Positions 37,501 through 50,520 of a stretch of DNA of 64,000 nucleotides are shown piece after piece. The DNA lies in the NCBI GenBank assembly GCA_013365325.1, contig JABVXV010000057.1, positions 124,001 to 188,000 of the forward strand, given 5' to 3'. Both the position numbers and the translations under genes were made by a program. How positions within the stretch are numbered: position 1 is the first letter of the stretch; every line of letters begins with the position of its first letter. The notes beneath the pieces are model-generated. The model searched no databases. It worked only from the letters and a program-made list of their open reading frames with translations, and was not told where the DNA came from. This stretch comes from Dipetalonema caudispina (lineage: Eukaryota; Nematoda; Chromadorea; Rhabditida; Onchocercidae).

Positions 37501-40500
37501 TTAGTGAATAGAAAGTTTACAATTAAAGGTATCAATTTAAATCAAAACTTACTTAAGTTAGGTTCTTTCCCAATATATATATATATTTTTTTTTTTGATT
37601 ATGACAGAACTTTTATCAGATTATCATCAGAAATTTTCATTGTCCGAAACAGTTCCCTTCCAGAAATCCTAATTTTTGGATTTTTTGAAATGCATGGCCA
37701 TTAATTTAGGAATTCCAGAAATTTTTTGTGATTAATATTCATCTTCCAGAATCAGTAAATTGCTCATATTATGCACCAAATATTTAGCTAAAAGGAATTA
37801 GTGATTCAGAATTTAGCTTATTTACTTTCTTCTTCCTTTCATGGAAAAAGAAAACTTCGCACCAGTTTGATAATTTAAGATCATACCGGTTCTGTATCAT
37901 TCTCCCGATTTACCGTTTGATGATACAGAACTGATATGGCTCTAAATTATCAAATTGGTTTCATATTTCTAAAACTTTTTCGGAATTTGCTTTTTCCGTG
38001 GAAATGCAATGACAATAATTTATTGTTACCGTCATCTAAAATTTTCCGAAAATATCAAAAAATGAACAAAATTAGGAATTGAATGATATGGATGGACACA
38101 TCACAATGTTGAGTAATTATCACTTCCTCATGGATAAACTTTAGCAACCAGTTATACCTGTCTTTGTACCTAATTTACCTATATCATTTCATATATAATA
38201 GTATTATCAATGCAAATTTCTAAACTTGTAAATGTTTGTTCTTTTCTACTGTTTAACTGATTCTATTTCGTAAATGCAAAAAATTTTCAATTTTCTTTTT
38301 ATTTAAACTTTCTGCTATTTTATATTTGTTTCGAGTGCAGTTTTAAAATAAATTTCTGATTGCAGCCATTCTGAAATAGCTGTCATTAATTTTTATCGAC
38401 AATTTTTTTTTTTTCTTTTTTTGGTGACTTCGAAATTTTTTTGTTTTGAAAAGAATTATCAATTGACAGCATTTTTGCATGTGTTAACATTAAACAGCAA
38501 TGATATTGACAGGTGATAAGCAACGATAACGATAATACATTAACAATGATCAGTATTGTTTGCTAACAGGATGATATAGTGAAATATATATTTGAAGTCT
38601 GAGCATACTTTTTTGTATTGATGACTCATTGATCTAACCCAACTTTGCCTTTCGACTATGTTAATCAAACTGTCTGGAATTTTTTTTTAATTTTACTAAT
38701 TAATATATGAATGTTATTTTTCATCAGAAAAAAGGAAAAACAGAGAAAAGACTTTTTCTTTTTTTGCAATAAATTTGATGAAACAATAAATTTTAATTTT
38801 TTCTTCTTCTCTCATTCTAACTCTTTGCATTGCTATCAATAGAAGAATTGTATCATTTTAATTCACTTTTGCACTTTTTTTTAAATTAAATTACGTAATA
38901 GATATTGCATGTTAATTGTCTTCTGTTTCTTAATGTTTTTTTATTTCTTTTTTTTTTTTTTTTTAAAATCTATTTTACAACTGGTACCTTAAATTCCCGA
39001 TAGCTTAATATTTTATCTTTGATTTGTTGTTGATGAGGCTTATGCATCCATAAATTCGTATGAATTAACAATAATCAGTAAAAGTCATCCCATTTTTAAA
39101 TGTAACATTAAGAATATCCATTACATCAGTATATATATGTACATATTGTTATGGAGAATTTTATGGATATAAATATAAAAGATAAGATTAAGCCGTAATA
39201 TTTAATCTTATATGGATATGATGTGCGACCTTTGGCGCTTATGGCATTCATGTCATTATGCTGAACCAATTCTGTCCTAGTATTTAGCACTTGGCATTAG
39301 CTTTATATTTAGACATGTTGAAAGCTTTATTGAAAATTGATAACTTTTTTCATTAAAATTTTTTGAAACAATTTTTTCATCAAAAATATTTTGACTAAGA
39401 TTCGGTGATTTGAAGCATTGTTTTGACTAAGATTTAGAGTTCAACACTTCAACCGGAAAAAATTTTTCATTTGGCTGTTTTGAATAAAAAAAAATTGCCG
39501 ATTCTGAATAGAGGTAGAAACGTTTAGTATCAACTTATTGATTAATTTTTCGAATTTAGATTAACCTAATATTCAGAAATATTGAAAAATTTGTGTAATG
39601 ATTTTTATCCGTTATGCTAATGCCACTGATCTGATGCAAAAATCGTAATGTTTTAATGAAACATATTCAAAGTCATCGATAGTTCGAATGGATTTTCCTC
39701 TGGCTCAAATTCAGTTATTATATTTCAGTCTCAAAGTGAAAATTTGGAATTAATTATTCGTTAATAACTGTACATCTGGAATGTTGTTCTTGTATACGAT
39801 ATACAAAGACTTAAAGACTTAGTATTAAAATGGGAAATAGCAATGATTTGACTCTTTCCCAAATAACTGGAAGGAAGATTTTTTAAAATTAGTCAAAGGC
39901 AAGAAAAATTAATGAATAATTAGAACTATCAGGATTTTCCAGTTATTTGTTGCATTACCCTCCAGAGAATAAGCTTTACGGGACAGAAACGAATTCTTAA
40001 AAAAGATTAAGCTGGATCCGTTTAATCCTCAAACTTTTTTTGGTCGTTTTTCTAGCTCATATTTTTTTACTAATTTCTACCTCAGAATGTGATATGGTGT
40101 AGTGTAGATGTGTAAATAATAAAATTTGAAACTAACATTAATAAATAATAAATTTAAGAACTTTTCACGATTTTCAGCTTTTGTTATTTTAAAATGTCAT
40201 TCAATTTTCAGTGATAATATTATGTGCCTCGCCAAACACTGTTCGAGAAATTATGCTTGCCGCATACGATTTGGGCATGGCTACATCCGGCGAATATGTT
40301 TTCATCAATATTGATGTTTCTACTGGGTATCTCTTTCAGATTTCTTTTATAAATTTTCACTTTTTGAAACTGGCTCCATAAATCTTGTAATTTAATCTCA
40401 ATTTTGATGATGAATTCAACAAATACTTTTTATAATTATTTTTTGAAAAGTCTTATCAAATCTCTTTTGAATTGTTCACATAATTTACTGCTGATAGATC

Positions 40501-43500
40501 ACATGCGGAACGACCGTGGTTACGATCAAATGATACAAGATCTCCAGAAAATGAAAAAGCGAAAAAAGCATATCAGGCGTTGAAAACAATTTCATTGAGA
40601 CGTAGTGACTTGGATGAATACAAGAATTTCGAATCACGTGTAAAAGAACGTGCTGAGAAAAAATATAATTATTCCGCTAAAACGGGTAAAGAGTATGAGG
40701 TATGGGCTATTTTTATTCTTAAATATTCAATGATTGAATTTGATGAATTAAATTGATCAATGAGAAATATTATACGAAATTTTGTATCTGAACTATTTGA
40801 AGCGAAAAATGCATACCAATTAATTTTTCAATCAGAACTCTTTAAGTTCATTGTTACAAGTTTGCCATATTAAAATGATGATAAAAAAAATGGTGTATAT
40901 TTTATAGATGAATAATTTTATTAGCGCATTTTATGATGCGCTTTTGCTTTATGCAATAGCATTGAATGAAACGCTTACTGAGGGTTTGGATCCACGTAAT
41001 GGACATAATATAACCAGTAAAATGTGGAGTCGAACTTTTGTTGGTAAGTTATTTCAAGCTTGAAATTTTTTTTTTTTTAACCCATTTCTTGTAAGTGTAA
41101 TTCGTGAGAATTTTAGATATGTTATAGTTAGCATTTATGCATATTGTATAATGGATATAGGAATATAAATATAATTTTCTTTTTTAAGGGATTCAAGAAT
41201 TTAATCTTCGCTTTAGATTCATTAAAGTTTTGATAGTATTGTTTAAGAGGATTTTTTTACTTTCAAAAATTCTGCAAATAAAAAGAGGCGTATTCGTTTT
41301 GAGTCTCGTCCTTTAAGTAATTTTATTTTCACAGAACAAATTTTTTCCAGTTCCTTATTCAAAAAAATTAATTTAATAACGTTTACTTCTGTCATTCTCT
41401 ACATCGTCCTAGTACATTAAATGAAGAAATATAGCGTTAACATAATTCAGTGATTGACGAAAAAATGAAGTTATTGCTAAGGGATTTTCTAATATAAGGA
41501 AAAATTCTAATCATTTCACATCAAAAAAAAAAAAAGTGAAGAAACAAATTTAAGTAAAAAAATGGATTTTTTGATCAAATCTGGCTGCAGTGAATTGTTT
41601 TGAAAGGGAGATGGTATCCATTAATTAGTGATTTTAATCAAATCCTTCCTTTCGTTTCTATGATTATTTGGAAATTTCAATGTTTGTACAGAACACTTCG
41701 TTTTAATTTTGAAAAAGATCAAGTAAATTTTTTTCGAGTAAATGTCTCAAATTAAAAGACAAAAGCAGGTGACATATTGCTTTTGATATTGCAGAGGAAG
41801 TCTGTTCTTTTGACAATGTAAGTATCATTGATTTGATAGATGTGCAGTGAAAATTTTATTTTCTACAACAATAAAAAATAACTCCTCAGATATTGCACTA
41901 TATTCGAATTTCAATAAATGACCATTAATATTAAATCTATTTATAATTATTATGTGGAAAAATTTTCCAGCAATTCTTGATGTGAAATTCTTGCAGAATC
42001 GTTCAAGTTGTTTAATTATTTTCCGAATTATTTAATTACTCTCTCATGCTTAACATTTGGTTTTTTTTTCTTTTTTTTGAGGTATTACTGGCAATGTATC
42101 AATAGACGAGAATGGTGATCGTTATTCGGATTACTCACTGCTCGATTTGGATCCACAGCAAGATAAATTTGTTGTTAGTTTTTTCAACTTCAATTTGGAA
42201 TCAAATTCAACTCTCATATAACTATTTATTTATCGTGAAGAAAATTAAACAACCGTCATTCAGGAAGTTGCATATTATTCGGGTGCATCAAACGAATTGA
42301 AACAAGTGGCAGAATTTCATTGGGTTGGTGGTAGTCCGCCGAAGGATTTACCAATATGTGGTTGGGATCATTCAAAATGTCCCGAAGGTTATCCGTTTTA
42401 TGTCTATCTGCTCAGTGGCTCCACAATTTTTATCTTGATACTCATGTCTGGTTTCATTTATTTCTGGAGGTTAGTCGTTATTCTGTCAACTTTTTTAAAA
42501 TTTTACCTAGGAAATTTGCAAATATTTCGAAAATAAGGCAAAGGGGTTTAATATGGCATAATTCAGCTATAAACTTCCCTGAATCCATGAAATTTATAAA
42601 AAAAAAACCAAGTTTTCGATTCATTTTGGTAATATACTTATATCTTTGGTAATTTCCGGAACTTTAACAATTTCTTTGAAATCTGAATGAACAGTTATAT
42701 GCATAAATTAAAAGATGGAAATATTTTGATATTTAATCACATGTCATTTATAATCGTTGTTATATTTTACAACCTGTCATTTGAGGCGGTATCGATTAGA
42801 GGCTGAGTTGGCCGCGATGTCATGGAAAATTCGCTGGGAGGACTTGGACGGCGATGAAATGAAAAAGGACAAAAAGAAGGGTAGGCGAATGCGACGCTTG
42901 CATGGTTTTAGTTTTGAATCCGAAGCGCTACTCCGATCCTACAGTCGGACATCAAATGGCAGCGAAAATGTTCGAGTTTTTTTTCATTTTTCTATAATTT
43001 TTATGTTTCTGTCCAGATTTTCATGAAGTTTTGGCTTGACCATAAAAAAAACCTAACTTTGGAATTTTTATAACTCTCAGTTTTTGCAGACTGCTAGTAA
43101 AACCCATTGCTTTGCATAATATAACCATGTTAAAAGTATATTGCTGGGTAAAAGTTACCATATAATGGTACAATCTAAGTGCGAAAGGTAAGAAGTTCAG
43201 TAACGTAATACATTCTTTTTCGATTTTCAAAGAACCAATAAATTATAATAAATTATTTGTGATGAATTTTCAATTTTGATGCCTTGAAAAAAAGATGCAT
43301 ATTTAAATCAATTTCCATTCTGAAAAAATCACATATGATTTGTACCAAAAATTGTCATGCTATGATACATCCTAGTGGTGGAGTTTATACTTTTCGTCTG
43401 AATGTTAGATATTGAAATTTTACACCAGATTCAATTTTGACATTCAGGTTTACTTTATACATGTTAATGAGGAATTTGAAAACTCGACTTTTAATATATC

Positions 43501-46500
43501 TCAAAAAAGACTTCAGTTTTCCTAATAAAAGCTCTACTAAAATTGATGTATCGGAAGGAAATATAGTAGTGAAATGTTAGGAGATTCTATTTTAGTTCCG
43601 TACATCTCAAATTTGTTGAAAACGATAACTGCATAGTATATGAGTGAAAGAAAGCTTAGTTATGATTTCACTTCTGTTAGAAAAGTTTAGTCTGCGTAGA
43701 ATAACGAATTGCTACAAATTGTTCCGATTATTTTCTTGAAGACCGTTGCAAAAAAATTTAAGGTAAAATTAGATGATAAAGAGAGAGGAGGTACTTAGAA
43801 TCTAATCCTACTTAGATACGTTGAAGTAATTATTTTTGTTTCTTTTTTTCCTTTTTTTTGAAATTTGAGTTGTCAAAATTTTCCGTTCTGCAGTTGGATG
43901 AGGACGAACGGGAATTCAGTATCGGTCGCTTTAGATTGGTATGTCAACTACCACTATATTGTTTCTCACACTTTTTCTTGGCTTATTCTTATTCATCCAA
44001 GCTTTTCAAAATAAGTCAATAGTACTAGAAGTTAATTCATGTTGCACTGATTGAAGTTATTCCAATCGTAGCGCTTTTCATCATTTCCTGAAGTTCGTAT
44101 CCTTGAATTCCTCTACAACTTTTCATCTTTAAATTCATTGCTAGAATGAACATAAATTTGATGTAAGAAAACGAGCTTTGATTGACTAACTTCAGAAGTT
44201 GACTTTCAGAAGTTAATGCAGAAAATTTGTGTCATCATTTAGTTGGATAATGCGGAAATTACTCTTTTAGATCTCATTCTAATCTTTAAGCCATGAAATT
44301 CGCATGAAATTGGGTGAAAATTTATGAATTGATGCTATGCATGGCTTTAATTAGATTTTCATACATTTTGAAATCATACCGGGAAAACCGTACTCATACT
44401 TTGTTTACTAATTTAAGTTCACCATCAGCAGTAATACAAAGAAAAAAAAAGTGGAGGATATGGAAAAAGCTAAAAATATAAATAAATAAATAATGCTCTA
44501 ATTACTCATCTATCTACAAGAAAGAAAATCTAATTGCACTCATTTAACACTTATTGAAAGAATTTCTGAGCTCATCATCTGTTGTGATAGCATTATACTT
44601 TCATTTAACGGATTACTTTAACCGTTTTTCGACATTGTCGTCTTTCTAAATTTTTCAACACATGACATAAAGATTTTACTGTATTTCTCATCTTTTTCAT
44701 TTCTACAAGTTTTGAATGTAACATTTCAAGATGTATTGGAGGTTATGTGGAAGAAGAAGTCTTTCACTTCTGTTAAAATTTATGCATTTTAGAAAAAATT
44801 CAAGAATGTAACAAACTTAAGAAATGTTATTTTTGATAATATATTTTAATATTCTATCACAATACTTTTCAGTATTTTCCTACAAAAACTTAAAAATTGT
44901 TGAGAATATAAGTTGTTTATACGATAAGTGTTAGTAAAAGGTTAACATCCGATGATTAATTTTAGGATGTGTCGCCAATATTCAGCAGTAAAGAAGTAAG
45001 GGTTAGTTCTCACTAGTCAGGTCTATGAAGTCAAGTCCTCTCGGAGTTGAAATTGTCATTTTTGACCCAGTAGTAAAGTGATGCTTAAATCCAAGAATAA
45101 TGCATGTTGCACATATTTCTTGAGCATTACTAGGTTACTTATCGTTTTTGATCGGTTTAGCTCGAAGTCTTCTTCTACTTTAATTGACTTTTTCTAGGTT
45201 TGAATTTTATGATATTTTTATTTGTGTGGAAAGATGAAGACTTAGAATCATTGAGAATTTTTTCTGCTCAAGAAGATTGCATATTTGCCTTTTGTAAAAT
45301 CAAAATTTTGGCCTTACACTGTCTTGGCCTATACTTGTTAATGAATTCAGTGTGGCTAATAATTGGTTTAATTGATTAATATATGTGATACGAGGTTATG
45401 TGATGTCATCTTGTTTAAATTCTTTTTTGGCTAACAAAGACAATATTAACAAATCATTTAAATTAATTAACAATTCTAACAAAAGCACGCATAAAAGGCA
45501 TGCATGTATTAACAATTAACAGTAATATATAGACAATGTAAGATTGACAAAACTTTCAGATGCTCAGGCTTATCGTTATCATTATTGATTTTCTGCTATA
45601 ATTCAAAATTAGAAATTGAAATTTGTATAGGTTGACAAAATTTACTCACTTTAGCAGAATCACCTGAATTGCTGTTTTGCACAGCTTTTGTATCTTCAGA
45701 AATATGCAAATATTATCAAATTTATAAATGAAAGATTCATAAATTTTGTTTTTTTCTAGAGGAGTACCAGTTCCAATGCAACACGTAAATTCTCGGCTTT
45801 GATCGATCGGAAATTAAGTTTGTTTACTCGAAAGAAAAATTCAAATCATCAAGATGCAACACATATGGTTCAAAATCATATTAGTAAGGTGAGAATAAAA
45901 TATTTACATTTTTTTTTTTCAGCTATGTTATTCAATCCAGTCACACAATTTCATTTAATTATACCGATTGATTAAATCAGAATGATTATGAGCTGTATAA
46001 TTGTCCTAAAGATTGTAAGAAATAAAAAGAATCTCTCAATTTAAAAGAGTAATATGTTGTATTATTAGGATTTTGATCATAAAATGGACGTCATTTCACG
46101 TTCGGGGCAATATGCAACAATTAGCGAAGGTGTCGAACCAAAGGACTATGATACGGAAAGTGGACAAATGCCGTCACCGCTTTCTTCTGTTTCCAATCCG
46201 AAAGGAAAATCGGTCAATGAAGATGATTTCGACTTACATGCCAAGAAAAGTCTTTCGTTACGTTACCGGAAATTGTCGTTTGCTGGATTTAGTATTGGGG
46301 TATCTTTCTTTTTCTGGCAATTTAGCAGATAAATTTTGACAAAGTACTGTAGTACATGTATCATACATGGATCATCTTAAATAACTTTATATTAAACATT
46401 TCCTTGGTTCTTTTTCATAAAATTTTTATTTTGAAGTCGAAGAAGAGTATTTTTTAGAGTGGAGGCTCGGTGGAAACAATACAGATGCAAAATAATGCAC

Positions 46501-49500
46501 AGATATATACGAAAACTGCTAATTATAAGGTCAGTTTGGTCATTTTGTGAGAATCTATATGTGTTTAAAGTTCTGGTTTTTTAAATTTAGGAAACTAGTA
46601 ATCCTGGTTTTCTGCGTATATTACCACCTTCCTAAATTTAGATTTCCTAAAATTCAAAACTTTTCGAGTTCCTACTGTACGACGGAGAAAAGTATTTGAT
46701 ATTTCGTTCTCCAGTATTCATAAAATCTTCATTTATCGTTTTAGGGTACAATAGTTGCAATCAAGAACTTGAGTATCGATCCGAAGAAGTATCCGAAGCT
46801 AGATTTGACCCGCTCTATGTTGATGGAATTTAAGCGGATCAAGGATTTACAGCATGATCATATTACTAGGTATATATTCTATGCAATAAGTCTAACTGTA
46901 AATAGTCTTTGGGGCTTTCTTAAATTCAAGTTCTTTCCTATTCCGTAAGACAAATCCGTTTTTCATGATTGTGCATAGCATGTCGGGCATTAGGTTATTG
47001 GGAGCATAAAAAATTTTGCTTGATTGAATTCATGAAAACTTTTCAGATTTACTGGAGCCTGTGTTGATTGTCCTCATTATTGTCTGGTGCAAGAGTATTG
47101 TCCCAAAGGGTCTCTGGAAGATATTTTAGAAAACGAAAAAATTGAACTGGACAAAATGATGAAGTATTCGTTGTTGCATGACTTAGTTAAGGTTAGACTT
47201 CTCTTTACTTCCATTCTTGAAAATTTTTGGTATTTAAAGTTTATTCAAGGGTAATGGAATAAAGCTGACAAGTTATCGATAAAAACCGCTATAAGCAATA
47301 TGAATACAGTTCTTGCTTTACCAAGTAGTATCAAACTTGTAAGACATACAATTGAGATTGAAAATTAACACCTTAATATCTACAAAATGAACAAGGAATT
47401 GTTTAAAGGGTATGTATTTTCTGCATAATACATTTGTTGGTTCGCATGGTAAATTGAAATCATCTAATTGTGTTGTGGATAGTCGATTTGTGCTCAAAGT
47501 TACTGATTTTGGTTTTCACGAATTGCATGCCATGGAGGATGAAAATATCGAAGAAATCGGCGAGCACGCTTTTTACAAAAGTAAAACTCTTTTTTTTACT
47601 TCTCATTTTTGAAATACACAAGTGGTTGAATGGTTATCATCTTAGTGTTATTTTAAAAGCTTATATCTTCACTTTTTAGGGAAATTGTGGACAGCACCAG
47701 AAATATTACGCAATCCGAATGCATATCGACCAAATGGTACAAAGGCGGGTGATGCGTATAGTTTTGCGATAATATTGCATGAAATGTTGTTTCGGAAAGG
47801 TGCCTTCTATATGAGCGACGAACCTGCACCCAAAGGTATGACTGACGTTTAAATTCCAATATTTAAATTTACTAAAATTTTATAAATTTATTAATCTACA
47901 TGATCAAATACATTTATATTTTGAACATTCCTTATCTTTTGTTGTTTCAAGTTAATTGTACTACATGGTTTTTTACTCTATAAAATTACATCAGAAATTG
48001 AAATTAGACTGTGTTATAGAAATCTGTGAGCGTGTGCAAAGGGTACCAGCATTTGATGAGGAGTTATGTAGGCCGGAAATACCAGAAAGTGCCTTAATCG
48101 ATGGTCAAATTGAACCGAACCTGATCAACTTGATGGTCAGTTGCTGGGCTGAAGAGTTTCATGAGCGTCCTGATTTTGCTGTTATTCGAAAAGTGGTTCG
48201 CTCTTTGAATAAGTACGTCTTTTTCTTTTAATTTTCATTTAAAGTAACAATTCGAGATCTATGCTGGTCACTGTGAATTCCTTCATGGCTATATTTGGCT
48301 TGCAATTGTGCAACTACTTTGAGGGATGTTTTATTGAATGATTAATTTATCCTAAGTGAAGGGAACTTACTGATTGTTACTCTACAAAATTAAAGACTTA
48401 ATCTTTGTAGTTTCCGAAATTTTCGATTTATTCATCCATTACTTCTTTCAAAATGATTCCACCATATATGGAACCAACAAGTTTATAATTTTTTTTTTTA
48501 AATTTAGAAGTAATGAGACATCTAATGTAGTGGATAATTTGTTGAAACGTATGGAACAATATGCGAATAATCTGGAAGGTTTAGTGGAAGAACGAACGCA
48601 AGAATATCTTGCCGAAAAGCAAAAAGTTGAGGATCTCTTGCATCAACTTTTGCCACGTAGTGTTGCCAATCAGGTAAATGATTTATTTCACAGTTATTGT
48701 GAAGATTAGCTGCTTAGGCCATCAGTATCATTATGTTGTTACTTGAGCTAACGAAATATATAGTATGTTGAAATATAAAAGACGTAATAATTTATATAAA
48801 CAAGTGTTTTCTCAATTTATTTGTTTACTAAATTGCAGCTGATAAGTGGACGTGCTGTGCAAGCGGAAGCATTTGAAAGTGTTACTATCTACTTTTCCGA
48901 TATTGTTGGCTTTACAGCACTATCATCAGTGTCAACACCGATGCAGGTTATGAGACAACTTCTGAATGATAGATTTTTGACACGAAATTTTGACTCAAAA
49001 TTCATTCTAAAGTTAGCCAGTTTGGATAGCAAAAATGTTGCCATGTATAATATTTCATGGTCGTTGTAGTGGTAATGATTGGGTATGTTGAAGATAGGCT
49101 GAACGCATACTCTAAAAATTTCAGCAAGCTGGGAAATGAAATCATTTCCTCGTTGTTAGGATAATGTTTGTGCTACATTGAAAGAAATGATTTGTCACTT
49201 GATATCGAGAAAGTATCTGAATGGGCCAGTGTATGATTTCTTTCGCGTAATTCTGGATAATCCTAGTAATTTTAATCAGGACCAAATAGGCATGGCTTCT
49301 TATAGAGGAAACCGTACTGTCTTTGGAAATTCGTTGTTGATTTTGTTCATTTCAGGTGGTAACATTATTGAACGATTTGTACATGGCATTCGACGGTGTT
49401 GTGGATAATTTCAAAGTATATAAGGTGGAGACGATCGGAGATGCATATATGGTAGTATCTGGTCTACCTGAGCGGCACAATCACCATGCCTCACAAATTG

Positions 49501-50520
49501 CTCAGATGTCTTTAGCTCTGTTGCATAAAGTGAAAAATTTTGTGATCAGGCATCGGCCTAATGAACAACTGAAACTGCGCATAGGAATCCATTCTGGTTT
49601 GTTTCCAGACTTTTTGTTTTAGAAACTCTTAAATTGCACATAATTAGCTGGGTACTTGTCTTGGTGGTAGATTGGCATTGATTTAACGATGCTGAAATGG
49701 ACGAAACATGTTAACGCAAGTCTAGAAAACACTGATACATGTCGATCGGCTAGAATCGCCTAACTAATTGATGTTTCGGGATCTTATTCAGCTTTATCTC
49801 GTAGGTCTTTTCCAGAAAGTTTGTATGCGCCTTGTTCACCAGATGGTTACTCAAGTCTTGAGAGACGTGTTTCCCTAATGATTAGACAGTCTTTTTGACT
49901 CTGACAGCAGATTTCGGAGGATTTTATTTCTTTGTCCTTTTATAACGAAAATTGCCATCAAAATTTGACTGATATTTGACTTACGTAAAGAAGAAGGTCG
50001 TGTTTGCTTGATGATAGGTTGTATTTTTTTTTCAAGGACCAGTGGTTGCTGGAGTAGTAGGATGTAAAATGCCACGGTATTGCTTATTTGGTGACACAGT
50101 AAATACGAGTAGTCGAATGGAAAGTACTGGTCTGCGTAAGTTTTTTGCTTTATCGATCGCATCATGGGATTTAGACCCATAAGTTATCGTAATACTCTGC
50201 AAATCTAACGTTTTTCAAAATATTTGTAAATTTCTTTTATTATCCAAATATATATAAGGAAACTTTTCTTTTGCTTCGAAATTTTCAAATTTGATTTTTT
50301 TCTATTTATATTTGTTAGACAAAAGAAAAGAAAAAATTTTTTAGCACTTCGGATCCACGTAAGCAGTCATACAAAAGCTATCCTGGACAAGGAGGATCCT
50401 GGATTCAATTTAGTGCTTCGTGGTGAGGTGGAAATGAAGGGTAAAGGAAAGCAGATAACTTACTGGCTAAAAGGCTACAATGACATTCATATTCCTGATT
50501 TTGGACCGGAATATGAATAG
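31598..50520 (+). CDS. gcy-28: Receptor guanylyl cyclase, natriuretic-peptide-receptor type (proximal isoform)
   Basis: Membrane receptor making cGMP from GTP. Exons: 31598-32657, 40212-40326, 40498-40699, 40908-41043, 42082-42173, 42264-42469, 42786-42975, 43894-43938, 44966-44995, 45760-45888, 46069-46299, 46458-46529, 46745-46869, 47047-47191, 47409-47580, 47680-47835, 48020-48212, 48508-48673, 48839-48946, 49356-49596, 50037-50135, 50345-50520. All phases join, giving about 1362 residues. Leader near residues 35-60, ligand-binding ectodomain to about 580, membrane span about 581-603, unusually long Ser/Thr-rich juxtamembrane linker to about 820, kinase-homology domain ([15 protein letters not shown]; Lys about 843; [12 protein letters not shown] lacking the catalytic Asp; DFG about 959), coiled linker [16 protein letters not shown], then cyclase with FSDIVGFT (Asp about 1176), KVETIGDAY (Glu 1216, Asp 1220) and [16 protein letters not shown] (Cys 1287, Asn 1294, Arg 1298), so likely active. 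The close match to mammalian NPR-A in the intracellular half favours gcy-28. The least certain edge is the donor near 42970-42976. Confidence 0.85.
36150..36480 (+). mobile_element. Decayed non-LTR retrotransposon reverse-transcriptase fragment
   Basis: A + strand reading beginning near 36171 gives [16 protein letters not shown], resembling the LINE/RTE reverse-transcriptase block VDYEKAFDSVE...VL. About 170 bases on, out of frame, [11 protein letters not shown]...[10 protein letters not shown] resembles SPKLFTACLE...LDWE..GI.IDG. Stops and frame shifts break it everywhere. It lies 16 kb from the endonuclease fragment, so it is probably a separate insertion. Short similarity read by eye only. 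Confidence 0.4.
37861..37959 (+). ncRNA. Pre-microRNA-like hairpin inside the cyclase intron
   Basis: Arms 37861-37900 and 37920-37959 (40 bases each) pair around a 19-base loop (37901-37919). On the + strand I count 33 Watson-Crick pairs, 4 G-U wobbles and 3 single mismatches, with no bulges. Length, loop and pairing suit a Drosha/Dicer precursor transcribed with the host intron. The 3' arm contains TGATATGGCTCTAAATTATC (37932-37951). Its first seven bases equal those of the nematode miR-50/62/90 family (UGAUAUG...), although base 8 differs, so any family link is speculative. The minus-strand transcript would also fold, slightly less well. A very young inverted-repeat element is the main alternative. 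Confidence 0.5.
44966..44995 (+). CDS. 30-nt micro-exon of the guanylyl cyclase
   Basis: Acceptor attttag before 44966 and donor gtaagg after 44995 bracket exactly ten codons ([10 protein letters not shown]) in phase 0 on both sides. It sits between two other phase-0 exons (43894-43938 and 45760-45888). It can be skipped or included without changing frame. It is included in the exon list of the gene entry. Confidence 0.6.

Larger units (their letters stand above)
32658..40211 (+). other. Large cyclase intron between ectodomain exon and shared exons
   Basis: This 7.6-kb intron has no supported coding exon. It contains a decayed reverse-transcriptase fragment (about 36150-36480), the pre-microRNA-like hairpin at 37861-37959, and poly-T runs near 33428-33455 and 38941-38964. 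Open frames at 35683-35886 and 37384-37704 have chance composition. Confidence 0.6.
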
